DNA from: Thiorhodococcus drewsii AZ1
Lineage (GTDB): Bacteria; Pseudomonadota; Gammaproteobacteria; Chromatiales; Chromatiaceae
Direction of reading: 5' to 3'
Length of the DNA: 64,000 nt
NCBI RefSeq assembly: GCF_000224065.1
Contig: NZ_AFWT01000005.1
Coordinates: 62,001 to 126,000 of the forward strand
Part shown: in pieces, positions 32,973 to 43,929 of the stretch
Layout: every line of letters begins with the position of its first letter
Position numbering within the stretch: the stretch's first letter is position 1
Notes under the pieces: model-generated
What the model saw: only the letters and a program-made list of their open reading frames with translations
What the model was told of the DNA's origin: nothing
The model's database searches: none
Translations under genes and position numbers: made by a program

Positions 32973-35681
32973 CTAAAAGGCGACGAAATCCGAGTCCGAG
33001 GATGGCGGAAACGTCATGTCCGCCAAGGGCATCACCTTATCGCCCGCCTTGGACACCAACTTCGGCCGCGCATCGGGGGCATGGATCCTATCCACGTCCG
33101 TTGCGGTCTTGAAGAAGTTCATCATCTGCTGGAGCTGCTCGGCCTGACCACTCATCTCCTCGGCCGTCGCCGCCAGCTCCTCGGAGGCCGAGGCATTCTG
33201 CTGCGTGGTTTGGTTGAGCTGACCCATTGCCGAGTTGATCTGACCCACACCGCTCGACTGCTCGCTCGACGCCGCCGCGATCTCCTGCACCAGATCCGAG
33301 GTCTTGGCGATGGCCGGCACAATCTCGTCGAGCAGACGTCCGGCGCGCTCGGCCAGTTCCACGCTGGAACTGGCCACCTCGCCGATCTCCTGAGCCGCCT
33401 CCTGACTGCGTTCGGCCAGCTTGCGCACCTCGGTCGCCACCACTGCGAAGCCCTTGCCGTGTTCCCCGGCGCGTGCCGCCTCGATCGCCGCGTTGAGCGC
33501 CAGCAGGTTGGTCTGATAGGCGATGTCGTCGATGATCCCGATCTTCTGGGCGATCTGTTTCATCGCCGCCACCGTCTCCTTCACCGCCGCGCCGCCCTCG
33601 GTCGCTTCCTTCGCCGCCTTGGCCGCCATGCCGTCGGTCACGGTGGCATTTTCGGTGTTCTGCGCCACCGAGGCCGACATCTGCTCCATCGAGGCCGAGG
33701 TCTCTTCCACACTCGCCGCCTGCTCGGTCGCGCCCTGTGAAAGCGACTGAGCGGTCATGCTCACCTGATCAGACGCGTTCGTCAGCTCATCGGCGCTCAC
33801 GCGCACCTCAAGAATGGTCTGCGCCAGTTTCTCGACCGTGTTGTTGACCGTCTCACGCAGCTCCTCAAGGCGTCCCTGGTAGCGCGTCTCGATCCGTTTG
33901 GAGAGATCGCCCCGTTCCATCAAGGCGAGCACGCGCATCACCTCGTCGACCGGACCGATGACCGCGTCCAGCGTCGCGTTGATCCCCTCGACGATGCGAC
34001 GGAAATCGCCTCTGTGACGCGCCGCGTCGGCGCGCACATCGAGCCGACCCGCCAGCGCGGCCTCGGCGAGGGTATCGGTATCCTCGATCAGCGCCTTGAT
34101 ATTGCCGCGAACCTGTTCGATGGTGTCGTTGATAAAGCGCTTCTTGCCGGGGAAACGCTCCAGCTCGGCATCCATGTCGCCTTCGCCGAACGACTTCACA
34201 CAGGCCATCGCCTTCTTCTTGACCGCGATATGGCCGGCGACCATATCGTTGACCCCCTTGGCCATCACCTGGAAATCGCCCTGGAAACGACCCTCGTCCA
34301 TGCGCACGTCGATATCGCCGAGATCGTGCTCGGACGCCATATGCTTCATCTCGGTGATAAAGCCTTTGATATTGCCCCGCACCTGTTCGATGGTGTCGTT
34401 GATGAAGCGCTTCTTGCCCGGGAAGAGTTCCAGCTCGGCATCCATGCCGCCTTCGCCGAACGATTTCACACAGGCCATCGCCTTCTTCTTGACCGCGATA
34501 TGGCCGCCGACCATGTCGTTGACCCCCTTGGCCATCACCTGGAAATCGCCCTGGAAACGGCCCTCGTCCATGCGCACGTCGATATCGCCGAGATCATGCT
34601 CGGACGCCATATGCTTCATCTCGGTGATAAAGCCTTTGATATTGCCCCGCACCTGTTCGATGGTGTCGTTGATGAAGCGCTTCTTGCCCGGGAAGAGTTC
34701 CAGCTCGGCATCCATGTCGCCTTCGCCGAACGATTTCACACAGGCCATCGCCTTCTTCTTGACCGCGATATGGCCGGCGACCATGTCGTTGACCCCCTTG
34801 GCCATCAAGCGGAAATCGCCCTGGAAACGGCCCTCGTCGATGCGCACGTCGATGTCGCCCTGGTCGTGCTCGGACGCCATGTGATGTATCTCGTCGATAA
34901 GTCGCTGGATGGACTCGGACATCGTCTTCATGGCCGCCATCAGACTGGAGTCATCGCCCGAGCGGAGATCGATCCTCGAACTCAAGTCGCCAACCGCGAT
35001 CCGATTGGCGACCCCGGCAGCGAAATCGGGCTCGCCTCCCAATTGCTTGAGCAAACCACGCGTGATGACGAACCCAAGGAGGGCGACCACAACCAGGGTC
35101 AAACCGAAGACCGTCAGCGACAGGGTGAAGGCGCCATCGCGGATCGTCTCGGACAGCGCTGCGGCCTTCTTCGCCAGATCGACGTTGTAGGCAAAATGCT
35201 CGTCGAGCAAAGCCTCGAACTGTCTGGCGATCGCGCGACTATCCTGTGCCAGATCTTGGACCACCTCGGTGCCATTGACGCTTGAGCGCATCAGCAGTGC
35301 ATCGAGTCCGGCGACGTATTGTTCGTACAGCGCGATCTCCTGGTCGAAAAAGCTCTTGTCTGTCTCATCGGAGACAAGCCTCCGGTAAATCTGCGCGGCC
35401 TTCTCGACCTCCGCCCGATCCTCATCGATCTCGCGCTTGATCGCCTCCTTTGTGGCCGAATCGACAGAAACGAGATGGCGATAGATACCAATCCGCAGAC
35501 TGGAGAAATGAGCGCGCAACTCGTCCAGGGCCACCAGGCTGGGAACCGAATTGACGGTGCTGTAATTGGCAGCCTCATAGACTTTGCCCATCTGCTGGTG
35601 GTTGAGCAAGGCGAGCAGCCCGATGCCGAGCAGCGCCGTGCACACAAGCAAAGTCATCTTTTTGACGACGGTGAGCTTCAT
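32973..35681 (-). CDS. Methyl-accepting chemotaxis protein with three near-identical HAMP-like repeats
   Basis: A 902-residue receptor: transmembrane helices at about residues 10-28 and 190-212 bracket a four-helix-type periplasmic domain (no Cache pattern). The cytoplasmic part has three tandem 90-residue HAMP-like modules (about residues 257-527; each MASEHDxGDIDVR... through ...GNIK), another HAMP-like unit, then the signalling hairpin (EIGEVASSS flanks [20 protein letters not shown]). The C-terminus is DSDFVAF, shared with the other large receptors. The ATG at 35681 has GGGGAT upstream; earlier methionines would put 36 polar residues ahead of the membrane helix. Confidence 0.93.
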   Translation of the reverse strand: MKLTVVKKMTLLVCTALLGIGLLALLNHQQMGKVYEAANYSTVNSVPSLVALDELRAHFSSLRIGIYRHLVSVDSATKEAIKREIDEDRAEVEKAAQIYRRLVSDETDKSFFDQEIALYEQYVAGLDALLMRSSVNGTEVVQDLAQDSRAIARQFEALLDEHFAYNVDLAKKAAALSETIRDGAFTLSLTVFGLTLVVVALLGFVITRGLLKQLGGEPDFAAGVANRIAVGDLSSRIDLRSGDDSSLMAAMKTMSESIQRLIDEIHHMASEHDQGDIDVRIDEGRFQGDFRLMAKGVNDMVAGHIAVKKKAMACVKSFGEGDMDAELELFPGKKRFINDTIEQVRGNIKGFITEMKHMASEHDLGDIDVRMDEGRFQGDFQVMAKGVNDMVGGHIAVKKKAMACVKSFGEGGMDAELELFPGKKRFINDTIEQVRGNIKGFITEMKHMASEHDLGDIDVRMDEGRFQGDFQVMAKGVNDMVAGHIAVKKKAMACVKSFGEGDMDAELERFPGKKRFINDTIEQVRGNIKALIEDTDTLAEAALAGRLDVRADAARHRGDFRRIVEGINATLDAVIGPVDEVMRVLALMERGDLSKRIETRYQGRLEELRETVNNTVEKLAQTILEVRVSADELTNASDQVSMTAQSLSQGATEQAASVEETSASMEQMSASVAQNTENATVTDGMAAKAAKEATEGGAAVKETVAAMKQIAQKIGIIDDIAYQTNLLALNAAIEAARAGEHGKGFAVVATEVRKLAERSQEAAQEIGEVASSSVELAERAGRLLDEIVPAIAKTSDLVQEIAAASSEQSSGVGQINSAMGQLNQTTQQNASASEELAATAEEMSGQAEQLQQMMNFFKTATDVDRIHAPDARPKLVSKAGDKVMPLADMTFPPSSDSDFVAF
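34101..34910 (-). repeat. Three tandem 270-bp repeats inside a chemoreceptor gene
   Basis: The unit of 270 bases (90 codons) occurs three times in register, with boundaries near 34101, 34371 and 34641. The first two junctions are nearly identical at the nucleotide level over long stretches, while the outermost copy, next to the membrane, is more diverged. This points to recent tandem duplication or gene conversion of a HAMP-like module. Confidence 0.9.
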
Positions 35682-35824
35682 TTGGATAGATCCCCTGTAT
35701 ACCGAAATCATCAACCAGGTAGGCAGTGAAGACTTGCCGCGACCAGCAATCCGCATCAGATGCTCGGAAGGGCCATTGGCACACCTCAATCCCTGACAAA
35801 CACGGACGCAGACCCGAAAGCCCC

Positions 35825-36379
35825 TCAGCCCGATGACACCGTCTTGTTGGACGCGGCGGCGACAACCGGCGCCACCAATTCGATGAGACCCTCGGTGCCC
35901 AGGACGCGGGAGATATCGAGCAGAATGACGAAGCGTCCGTCCACCTTGCCCATGCCGCGAATGAAATCGCTCTTGATGCCCGCGCCGAAGGCCGGCGGCG
36001 GCTCGATCTCATCCGGCGTGATCTCCAGCACGGCCGAGACGCTGTCGACCAGAATGCCGACATCCTGAATGCTGCCCTCCTCGCACATTTCGACGATGAC
36101 GATGCAGCTGCGTCGCCCGGCCTCGGCCTGGCGGCGGTGGAAACGGGCCGAGAGGTCCACGACCGGCACGACCGCGCCGCGCAGGTTGATCACCCCCCGG
36201 ATGAAATCCGGCATCATCGGCACGCTGGAGACCGCGCCGTACTGGATGATCTCCTTGATCGCCAGAATGCCGATACCAAACATCTGTTCCGCCACGCTGA
36301 AGGTCAGATACTGGTTAGTGCCTTCGTCGTCCGTATCGGCCGACGCGGACTGAAGCTGATGCGAGTCTTTGACTGTCAT
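35825..36379 (-). CDS. cheW: Chemotaxis adaptor CheW
   Basis: A 184-residue Che[66 protein letters not shown] and [11 protein letters not shown] are the family blocks. It links receptors to CheA. I take the ATG at 36379, placed at good distance from GAGGGTG; the GTG three codons earlier is too close to that site. It lies between two chemoreceptor genes. Confidence 0.96.
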   Translation of the reverse strand: MTVKDSHQLQSASADTDDEGTNQYLTFSVAEQMFGIGILAIKEIIQYGAVSSVPMMPDFIRGVINLRGAVVPVVDLSARFHRRQAEAGRRSCIVIVEMCEEGSIQDVGILVDSVSAVLEITPDEIEPPPAFGAGIKSDFIRGMGKVDGRFVILLDISRVLGTEGLIELVAPVVAAASNKTVSSG

Positions 36380-36392
36380 GATTGCCACACCC

Positions 36393-38561
36393 TCAAAAAC
36401 TGACGAATTCGGAGTCCGCCGACGGACCGGCCGGCAGTCGCTTGACGCTGGGCTTGGAGACGCCCTTCAGCTTGGACGTCGCCTCGGCTGAGGGCGTCGC
36501 CGACGACTGCGAAGCCGAATCGCCGGTTTTGAAGAAATTCATCATCCGTTGGAGTTGCTCGGCCTGACCGCTCATCTCCTCGGACGTCGCCGCCAGCTCC
36601 TCGGAGGCCGAGGCGTTCTGCTGCGTCGCCTGACTGAGTTGCGAGACCGCACCATTGATCTGGCCCACGCCGCTCGACTGCTCGCTCGACGCCGCCGAGA
36701 TCTCCTGAACCAGATCCGAGGTCTTAGTGATGGCCGGAACGATCTCGTCGAGCAGGCGTCCAGCGCGCTCAGCCAGTTCCACGCTGGAACCGGCCACCTC
36801 GCCGATCTCCTGAGCCGCCTCCTGACTGCGTTCGGCCAGCTTACGCACCTCCGCCGCCACCACGGCAAAGCCCTTGCCGTGTTCGCCGGCGCGCGCCGCC
36901 TCGATCGCTGCGTTGAGCGCCAATAGATTGGTCTGGTAGGCGATGTCGTCAATGATCCCGATCTTCTGGGCGATCTGTTTCATCGCCGCCACCGTCTCCT
37001 TCACTGCCGCGCCGCCCTCGGTCGCTTCCTTCGAGGCCTTGGCCGCCATACCGTCGGTCATGGTGGCGTTCTCGGTGTTCTGCGCCACCGAGGCCGACAT
37101 CTGCTCCAAGGCGGCCGAGGTCTCCTCGACGCTCGCCGCCTGCTCGGTCGCGCCCTGCGAGAGCGACTGCGCCGTCATGCTCACCTGCTCGGACGCCGAG
37201 GCCAGATCGTCGGCGGTGACACGCACGTCGCGCATCGTCTTCGCCAATTTGGCCACCGTGTTGTTCAAGGTCGCGCGCAGCTCTTCCAGGCGGCCCTTGT
37301 AGGGCGTCTCGATCGTCTCCGACAGCTGTCCCGCCTCCATCAGTGCGAGGATGCGCATCACCTCGTTCACCGGCCCGATCACCGCATCCAGGGTCGCGTT
37401 GATCCCTGCGACGATGCGCCGGAAGTCGCCTCGGTGATGGCTCGCGTCGGCACGGACATCCAAACGCCCTTCCACCGCCGACTCGCTCAATAGGGTGACA
37501 TCGGCGATGAGCGCCTTGAAGTTCCCGCGCACCTGCTCGATGGTCTCGTTGATGAAGACCCTCTTGCCCGCAAACGGCTCCAGCTCCGCATCCATGTTGC
37601 CTTCGCCGAACTCGGTGACACAGGCGATGGCCTTCTTATTCACCGCGATATGGCCGAAAACCATGTCGTTGACGCCTGCTGCCATGGCCTGGAAGTCGCC
37701 CTTGAAGAGGGTTTCGTCGATCTTGACGTCGATGTCCCCCTTATCGTGCTCGCCGGACATTCGATTCATCTCGGCGATCAGGGTCTGCAGCGTGGCCTGC
37801 ATAGCCCCGACCGAGCGCATCAGCTGTCCGACCTCATCGCGCGAACGCGACTGGAGTTCGACCGACAGATCGCCGGCGGCGATCTGATCCACCGTGGTAA
37901 CTGCCCTGCCGAGCGGACGAACGATGCTGCGCGTGAGCGCCACTCCCACCAGAATCGCAATCAGCAGCATGGCCGACCCGAGCGAAACAGACAGAGTCGT
38001 GGCATTTTTGATGATCTGCACAGTGCGACGCCCAGATTCATCCACCTCTCGCCCAGCCAGATCGATCAGGGTATGGACGGCAGCGACATAGGCACGGTGC
38101 AGCGGCAACGTCTCCTGAATCATGAGGTTTCGCGCCTCCTCCATCCTCGACTCCAACGCCAGCGCGATCGCATTCTTGCGACTCCCCACATAGGCCTTGC
38201 GCGCCTTGAGAATGTCGGCCAGCAACACCTGGCCTTCCGGCGTCGTCAGGCTCTGCTCCAGCTGCCCGTAGAGCCCCGTGAGCGCCTTGGATGTCTCGCT
38301 CATCTCCGCAACCGTCTTTTTCATCCGCTGCGTATCGCTCATGAACATCAGGGATAAGGCCGTCTTGGCGTTGTCACTGATGTTAACGATGATCTGGTTG
38401 GCTACGTCCGCATTCGGCCATGCCTCGTCGACCACCTCGTGCGAGACGTTCTGGATGCTGCGTAACTGAAAGACGTTCATGGCGAGCGTCCCAAGCATCA
38501 GCGCAATGACAAGACCGAAACCCAAGGCCAGACGTGCGCCGATTTTGATGTTCGACAACAT
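36393..38561 (-). CDS. Methyl-accepting chemotaxis protein with four-helix sensor
   Basis: A 722-residue receptor beginning [24 protein letters not shown], typical of 4HB-type receptors (first helix about residues 10-28, second about 195-215). A periplasmic four-helix bundle contains [25 protein letters not shown] and HAMP-like units follow ([23 protein letters not shown] and one 90-residue unit akin to those in the neighbouring receptor). The signalling hairpin and the C-terminal end DSEFVSF are conserved. CGGAGAAC before the ATG fixes the start; the longer frame upstream is untranslated leader. The stop is 13 bases before cheW. Confidence 0.95.
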   Translation of the reverse strand: MLSNIKIGARLALGFGLVIALMLGTLAMNVFQLRSIQNVSHEVVDEAWPNADVANQIIVNISDNAKTALSLMFMSDTQRMKKTVAEMSETSKALTGLYGQLEQSLTTPEGQVLLADILKARKAYVGSRKNAIALALESRMEEARNLMIQETLPLHRAYVAAVHTLIDLAGREVDESGRRTVQIIKNATTLSVSLGSAMLLIAILVGVALTRSIVRPLGRAVTTVDQIAAGDLSVELQSRSRDEVGQLMRSVGAMQATLQTLIAEMNRMSGEHDKGDIDVKIDETLFKGDFQAMAAGVNDMVFGHIAVNKKAIACVTEFGEGNMDAELEPFAGKRVFINETIEQVRGNFKALIADVTLLSESAVEGRLDVRADASHHRGDFRRIVAGINATLDAVIGPVNEVMRILALMEAGQLSETIETPYKGRLEELRATLNNTVAKLAKTMRDVRVTADDLASASEQVSMTAQSLSQGATEQAASVEETSAALEQMSASVAQNTENATMTDGMAAKASKEATEGGAAVKETVAAMKQIAQKIGIIDDIAYQTNLLALNAAIEAARAGEHGKGFAVVAAEVRKLAERSQEAAQEIGEVAGSSVELAERAGRLLDEIVPAITKTSDLVQEISAASSEQSSGVGQINGAVSQLSQATQQNASASEELAATSEEMSGQAEQLQRMMNFFKTGDSASQSSATPSAEATSKLKGVSKPSVKRLPAGPSADSEFVSF

Positions 38562-38712
38562 GTCGTTCTCCGTTGAAAAAGGTATCACCCTGCGATACCA
38601 AAGGAATCGCTGCCGCTGGGGCTCGCTCCCGCTTCCCCCCCAACCGATCCATGCCGATCGATGGGTCACTTCATATCCGGAAATGACCCTCTGCGTGTCA
38701 ATCGCGCTTGAA

Positions 38713-41337
38713 TCAGAAACTGACGAAATCGGAGTCCAGCACCGGGCTGGCCGACAGCCGCTGGCCCTTGGGGGCGGAAAGGGTCTGAGGCTCGCGCGCG
38801 CTCCTTTGAGTCGAGACAGCCGGTCGAGCCGACTCGCCACCGGTCTTGAAGAAACTCATCATCTGTTGCAGCTGCTCGGCCTGACCGCTCATCTCCTCAG
38901 CCGTCGCCGCCAGTTCCTCGGAGGCTGAGGCGCTCTGCTGCGTGGTCTGGTTGAGCTGATCCATCGCCGAGTTGATCTGGCCCACGCCGCTCGACTGCTC
39001 GCTCGATGCCGCCGAGATCTCCTGCACCAGATCCGAGGTCTTGGCGATGGCCGGCACGATCTCGTCGAGCAAGCGCCCCGCCTTCTCGGCCAGATCCACG
39101 CTCGAGCTGGCCACCTCGCCGATCTCCTGCGCCGCCTCCTGACTACGCTCGGCCAGCTTGCGCACCTCCGCCGCCACCACCGCGAAACCCTTGCCATGCT
39201 CGCCGGCGCGCGCTGCCTCGATCGCCGCGTTGAGCGCCAGCAGGTTGGTCTGGTAGGCGATGTCGTCGATGATTCCGATCTTCTGCGCGATCTGTTTCAT
39301 CGCCGCCACCGTCTCGCGCACCGCAATACCGCCCTCGCCCGCATCCTTGGCCGCCTTGGCCGCCATACCGTCGGTGACGGTCGCGTTCTCGGTGTTCTGC
39401 GCCACTGAGGCCGACATCTGCTCGATCGAGGCCGAGGTCTGTTCCACGCTCGCCGCCTGCTCGGTCGCGCCCTGCGAGAGCGACTGCGCGGTCATGCTCA
39501 CCTGCTCGGCGGCCGAGGTCAGGTCGTCGGCGGTGCTGCGCACGTCGCGCATGGTCTGGGCCAGCTTCTCGACCGTGTTGTTGACGGTGCCGCGCAGCTC
39601 CTCCAGACGACCCTTGTAGGGAGTCTGGATGGTCTCCGAGAGCTCGCCGTTCTCAATCAGGGCGAGGATGCGCATCACCTCGTTCACCGGACCGATCACC
39701 GCGTCCAGGGTCGCGTTGATGCCCTCGACGATACGGCGGAAATCGCCGCGATGGTGCGAGGCATCGGCGCGCTCATCGAGCCGGCCTTCCAGGGCCGCTT
39801 CCGAGAGGTTGCGGGTGTCCGCGATCACGGACTTGATCGCCTCGATACTGGTATTGACGGCGCTGGAGATGGCGTCGAAGGTCACCTTGACCTCCTGGGT
39901 GTCGGCATCGGCCGCATCGGTCAGGATCTGGAAGTCGACATCGCCCTCGGCAAGCTTCGTCAGCCCCGCGACCAGCTTGTGCGTCTCTGTCTTCTGATAG
40001 TCGGAGACCTTTCTCGCCACCCGCTCGTTGTGCTTGATCTGGGTCTGATCGACGATGAACTCGAAGGCACCGACCACGGTGCCTTCACGGTCGACCAAGG
40101 GGAAACTGGAATAGGCGATATCCATGTCGCTGCCGCCGGGATGGGCGTCGGTCTCGCTCGATGCGGTCCGTCCGTTACTCATGGCGCAGGCACTGGCGCA
40201 TTTGGCCGACTGACAGTCACCGGTCTTGAACTGGTCGTAGCATTTGGTGCCCTTCAACTGGGCGGCAGAGGCCTTGCCTCCCATCTTGGCACCAAGCTCG
40301 TTGATGTACTGGATGTTGAAATCCGGGTCCAAGATCATGGCCGGTGCCGGCATCAGGTCGAGGAAACCGACCAGACGATCCAAGGTGGTATTGATGCCCT
40401 CCACGATCTGGCGGTATTCGCCCGCATGCTGACTGGCATCGGCACGCTCGGACAGACGACCGAGCTCGGTCTCCCTGATCAAACGGCGCGTATCGGCCGA
40501 CATTGCACGCAGACTGTCCTGAACCTTGCCGACCGCACGCAGAAGCTGTCCGGTTTCGTCACGACTGGTCGACTCGATGTGCATGCTGAGATCGCCTGCG
40601 GCGAGCTGGTCGGCGGCCTCGACCGCGCGCCCGATGGGCCGCGCGATGGAGCGTGCGATGACCAGGGCGAAGGCGAGGAGCAGCAGGGTGGCGACGCCCG
40701 CGATCGAGCAGAGCACCAATGCCACGTCCCAGAATCTCTCGTTCACATCGTCGATATAGGTACCCGTCCCGACCACCCAGCCCCAAGGGGCATACAGGTG
40801 CGCGGTGGACAGCTTGGCGGCGGGTTCGGAATGCCCCGGCTTGGGCCAGAGGTAATCCAGAAACACCCACTCGCCGGATTTGGCGATATCGACCAGCTCT
40901 CGCAGAACAGCCACGCCATTGCTGTCCTTCACCTCGGAGACATCGGAGCCCTCCAGCTCCGGCTTGACCGGCTGAACCAGCATCCGATAGTTCGTATCCA
41001 GCACGAAAAGATAGTTGTCTCCCTCATAACGCATGGCCGAGAAGGTTTGCTTGGCGGCGGCTCGGGCGGCCTCGGGCGTCAGGCTGCCGTTCTGGACCTG
41101 ACGCTCGTAATACTCGAGCGAACTGACACCCAGCTCGACCAGATTCTGTAGCTTGTCCTCCTTTTCATGGAGGATGGACGACCGCAGGATGTCCAGAGAG
41201 ACCCCCGTCAGAACGATGAGCACGACCAAGGCGCTAGCGATCAACAGATAGAGCCGCGTTCCAATGCGCATATCGAAACGCCTTGCCCTGGCATGGAGCT
41301 GGGGAGAACTGGAATTGCTGGTCGAACGGTGTTCCAT
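38713..41337 (-). CDS. Methyl-accepting chemotaxis protein with Cache domain and cysteine-rich PAS
   Basis: An 874-residue receptor: first membrane helix about residues 26-48, a single Cache domain ([38 protein letters not shown]), second helix about 206-229, HAMP, then a PAS domain (about 325-450) containing Cys366, Cys375, Cys380 and Cys384 in [24 protein letters not shown]-like units and the signalling hairpin follow; the C-terminus is DSDFVSF. Such Cache domains often bind organic acids. The cysteine cluster suggests a metal or redox site in the cytoplasmic PAS. The start could also be the ATG at 41271, which removes 22 residues ahead of the first helix. Confidence 0.93.
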   Translation of the reverse strand: MEHRSTSNSSSPQLHARARRFDMRIGTRLYLLIASALVVLIVLTGVSLDILRSSILHEKEDKLQNLVELGVSSLEYYERQVQNGSLTPEAARAAAKQTFSAMRYEGDNYLFVLDTNYRMLVQPVKPELEGSDVSEVKDSNGVAVLRELVDIAKSGEWVFLDYLWPKPGHSEPAAKLSTAHLYAPWGWVVGTGTYIDDVNERFWDVALVLCSIAGVATLLLLAFALVIARSIARPIGRAVEAADQLAAGDLSMHIESTSRDETGQLLRAVGKVQDSLRAMSADTRRLIRETELGRLSERADASQHAGEYRQIVEGINTTLDRLVGFLDLMPAPAMILDPDFNIQYINELGAKMGGKASAAQLKGTKCYDQFKTGDCQSAKCASACAMSNGRTASSETDAHPGGSDMDIAYSSFPLVDREGTVVGAFEFIVDQTQIKHNERVARKVSDYQKTETHKLVAGLTKLAEGDVDFQILTDAADADTQEVKVTFDAISSAVNTSIEAIKSVIADTRNLSEAALEGRLDERADASHHRGDFRRIVEGINATLDAVIGPVNEVMRILALIENGELSETIQTPYKGRLEELRGTVNNTVEKLAQTMRDVRSTADDLTSAAEQVSMTAQSLSQGATEQAASVEQTSASIEQMSASVAQNTENATVTDGMAAKAAKDAGEGGIAVRETVAAMKQIAQKIGIIDDIAYQTNLLALNAAIEAARAGEHGKGFAVVAAEVRKLAERSQEAAQEIGEVASSSVDLAEKAGRLLDEIVPAIAKTSDLVQEISAASSEQSSGVGQINSAMDQLNQTTQQSASASEELAATAEEMSGQAEQLQQMMSFFKTGGESARPAVSTQRSAREPQTLSAPKGQRLSASPVLDSDFVSF

Positions 41338-41364
41338 GGTGTCACCTGGCCTTACTGATGGAGA

Positions 41365-43593
41365 TCACACGAGATCGGTCTGATTGCTGGCTGCAGTCTC
41401 TGCATGGGCGCCGGCATCACGCTGGACGGCGATGCGGATGAGCTCCTGGACGTCCAGGATCATCGCCACCTCGCCGCCGCCGAGAATGGTGGAGCCGCCG
41501 AACAACCCCCGCAGATGGTCGAGCAGCCGCCCCAGGGGCTTGATCACGGTCTGGAACTCGCCCAGCAGATGGTCCACGACCAGCCCCACGCGCTGTCCGG
41601 CGTATTGAATGACGACGATGTTCTGACGACGGGGCGGACTGCCCTCGATACCGAAGAGATCGCGCAGACGCAGGAAGGGCAGCACCTGTCCGCGCAGATT
41701 GATGTAGTCCTGGCACCGAGTTTCGGCCGGGTCGCATTTCATGCACTCGACCACGCAGTCGAGCGGAATGATGTAGGCCCCCTCGCCCACCCCGACCAGG
41801 AAGCCGTCGATGATGGCGAGCGTCAGCGGCAGGCGGATGGTCACGCGCGTGCCCTGCCCGGGATTGCTGTCGAGACTGATGATGCCGCGCAGCGCATCGA
41901 TGTTGCGCCGAACCACGTCCATGCCGACCCCGCGCCCGGACAGGTTGGTCACCTGCTCGGCGGTGGAAAAGCCGGGCTCGAAGATCAGGTTGTCGATCTC
42001 ATGGTCGTTGAGCGACTGTCCGGGCTGGACCAGCCCGCGCTCCTGCGCCTTGGCCAGGATGCGGGCGCGATCGAGACCGCCGCCATCGTCGGCGATCTCG
42101 ATGACGATGCTGCCGGATTCGTGATAGGCGTTGAGCCTCAGAGTCCCCTTGGCCGGCTTGCCCGCCTTGATACGGCGCTCGGTCGATTCGAGCCCATGGT
42201 CCATGGCGTTGCGCACCAGATGCATGAGCGGATCGCCGATCTTCTCCACGACGGATTTGTCGAGCTCGGTCTCGGCCCCGGTGATGACCAGGTCGATGTC
42301 CTTGCCCAGTTCCTGGGAGACGTCGCGCACCACGCGGCGAAAGCGGTTGAAGGTCTCGCCGATCTCGACCATGCGCAGCCGCAAGGCGCTGTCGCGGATC
42401 GACTCGACGAGACCACCGATGGTGGTGTTGGCCTCGACCAGTGTGCGGTTGCGGCTACGCCGCGCCAGGGTCTCAGCCGCCGAGCCGGCAATGACCAGTT
42501 CGCCGACCAGATTGATGAGTTCGTCGAGCTTGGCGGCATCGACGCGGATCACCCGCGCCTCGCGGGTCTTGGCATCGCGCGTGCGGCGCTGCTTATCCAG
42601 GGCCGCGTCCACCAGTTCCTGCTGGACGACCTCGCGCTCGACCAGGATCTCGCCGAGCGGCTGAATCGGCTGGTCATCGGACATCTCCTCGGACGCCCCC
42701 GCGCCGCCGGCCTGGATACGCAACCCCTCTTCGAGTTCGCGCTCGGTGAGGGTCCCGCAGGCAACCAGGATCTCGCCCAGACGCACCGTGTCCTCTGGAA
42801 GGTCCTGGATCAGATCGAGATAGGCGCCGAGCTGGCTATTGGGGGGCAGAATTCTCAGGGTGCAGTCGGACTGGACGAACTCGAATGCGTCCTCAATGTC
42901 CCCTTTCGTCAGATCGCCGGCGAGACGCATCTCGAAGCCCAGATAGCAGGCCTCGGCATCCATCTCTTCGCCCGAGGGCATCGCGTCGGCGATCACCTCG
43001 ACATGGACCAGATCGCCGAGCGTGCCCAGATAGCGCACGAAGGAGAGCGGGTCGAAACCGTTGCGCAGCAGCTCTTGATCGAAGCGCACCGAGACGTGCC
43101 AGGTGACGTTTTCAACCCCGGTGGCATCGGTCGTCGGTGCGGGCGTATGGGATCCGGATGGAGCAGAGGGCGACTCGGTGGCGTCACCGTCCTCGGACGG
43201 ATGGCCCAGATAGACTTCAAGACTGGCGACCAGCCCCATGCCCGTCGTCAGCATGTCCTCGCTCGTCGATTCCTCGCCCGCATCCACGGCGTCCATCATG
43301 CTGGAGATATGGTCCCGGCAGCCGAGCAAGAGCGCGATCAGCGTGTCGTCCACCGCGATCTCGCCGTCCCGGACCCGGTCCATCAGGCTCTCGGCGACAT
43401 GGGTGAAACCGACGATGTGGTCGAGCCCGAAGAGACCCGCCGCACCCTTGATGGTATGCATGGCGCGAAACACGGCGTTGATGGCGTCCGCGTCGCTGGG
43501 GGTCGTCTCCAGGGTCAGGAGCGCATCTTCCATCGCCGCCAGCAGTTCCCGACTCTCTTCGATGAAGGTTTGCTGGGCGTTGTCCAGGTTCAT
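41365..43593 (-). CDS. cheA: Chemotaxis histidine kinase CheA with MshEN-like insert
   Basis: A 742-residue CheA: Hpt domain with His46 in RAMHTIKGAAGLFG, a P2-like domain (about 150-250), dimerisation helices, ATP domain (HLVRNAMDHGLES, ADDGGGLDR, GRGVGMDVVRRNI) and a C-terminal CheW-like domain (IPLDCVVECM, LRGQVLPFLRLRDLF). Between P2 and the dimerisation region are two 24-residue stretches, residues 271-294 (RLGEILVACGTLTEREL...) and 312-335 (PLGEILVEREVVQQEL...), resembling the repeat motif of MshEN c-di-GMP-binding domains. A GAGGAG ribosome site fixes the start, ten bases after the STAS gene. Confidence 0.96.
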   Translation of the reverse strand: MNLDNAQQTFIEESRELLAAMEDALLTLETTPSDADAINAVFRAMHTIKGAAGLFGLDHIVGFTHVAESLMDRVRDGEIAVDDTLIALLLGCRDHISSMMDAVDAGEESTSEDMLTTGMGLVASLEVYLGHPSEDGDATESPSAPSGSHTPAPTTDATGVENVTWHVSVRFDQELLRNGFDPLSFVRYLGTLGDLVHVEVIADAMPSGEEMDAEACYLGFEMRLAGDLTKGDIEDAFEFVQSDCTLRILPPNSQLGAYLDLIQDLPEDTVRLGEILVACGTLTERELEEGLRIQAGGAGASEEMSDDQPIQPLGEILVEREVVQQELVDAALDKQRRTRDAKTREARVIRVDAAKLDELINLVGELVIAGSAAETLARRSRNRTLVEANTTIGGLVESIRDSALRLRMVEIGETFNRFRRVVRDVSQELGKDIDLVITGAETELDKSVVEKIGDPLMHLVRNAMDHGLESTERRIKAGKPAKGTLRLNAYHESGSIVIEIADDGGGLDRARILAKAQERGLVQPGQSLNDHEIDNLIFEPGFSTAEQVTNLSGRGVGMDVVRRNIDALRGIISLDSNPGQGTRVTIRLPLTLAIIDGFLVGVGEGAYIIPLDCVVECMKCDPAETRCQDYINLRGQVLPFLRLRDLFGIEGSPPRRQNIVVIQYAGQRVGLVVDHLLGEFQTVIKPLGRLLDHLRGLFGGSTILGGGEVAMILDVQELIRIAVQRDAGAHAETAASNQTDLV

Positions 43594-43603
43594 GTCTCGC
43601 TCC

Positions 43604-43915
43604 TCAGGGGTTGCATTCCAGAGCGCCGGAAACATCGAATCGGGTCGTCAGGTTGCAGAGCTGCAAGACGTCCAGCACCGAAGCGCTCGGATCGAGCAGA
43701 CGCAGCGACGTACCCATGCTCTCCGCCTCCCGCTGCGCCAGGATCAGCAGCTGCAAGCCGGCAGTATCGACTTCGGTCACACCGGACAGATCGAGCGCGG
43801 GGGCCTCCTTGGCCCGGCTGAGGAATTCGAGGATGCGCAGCTTGTTCTCGGCGGCACCATAGATGTTGAGCTCGCCTTCGAGCGCCAACGCGGGATGGCT
43901 TTCGGTCTCGCTCAT
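43604..43915 (-). CDS. STAS-domain protein (anti-anti-sigma type) between cheY and cheA
   Basis: A 103-residue STAS protein: LALEGELNIYGAAENKLRIL, ALDLSGVTEVDTAGLQLLILAQREAE and SLRLLDPSASVLDVLQLCNL match the SpoIIAA/MlaB fold. The serine that is phosphorylated in anti-anti-sigma factors aligns with Asp-Thr in EVDTAGLQL, where Thr could serve. Such proteins occur in some chemotaxis clusters, but their role there is not settled. The start at MSETESHPAL is 14 bases after cheY's stop. Confidence 0.9.
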   Translation of the reverse strand: MSETESHPALALEGELNIYGAAENKLRILEFLSRAKEAPALDLSGVTEVDTAGLQLLILAQREAESMGTSLRLLDPSASVLDVLQLCNLTTRFDVSGALECNP

Positions 43916-43929
43916 GACGGACTCCCGCC

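Noticed and set aside
34014-35285. 423-codon plus-strand frame with internal repeats
   Set aside because: The repeats mirror the HAMP-like repeats of the receptor on the minus strand; no independent evidence for coding.
41404-43821. 805-codon plus-strand open frame
   Set aside because: Antisense shadow of cheA and the STAS gene, which have all expected motifs.
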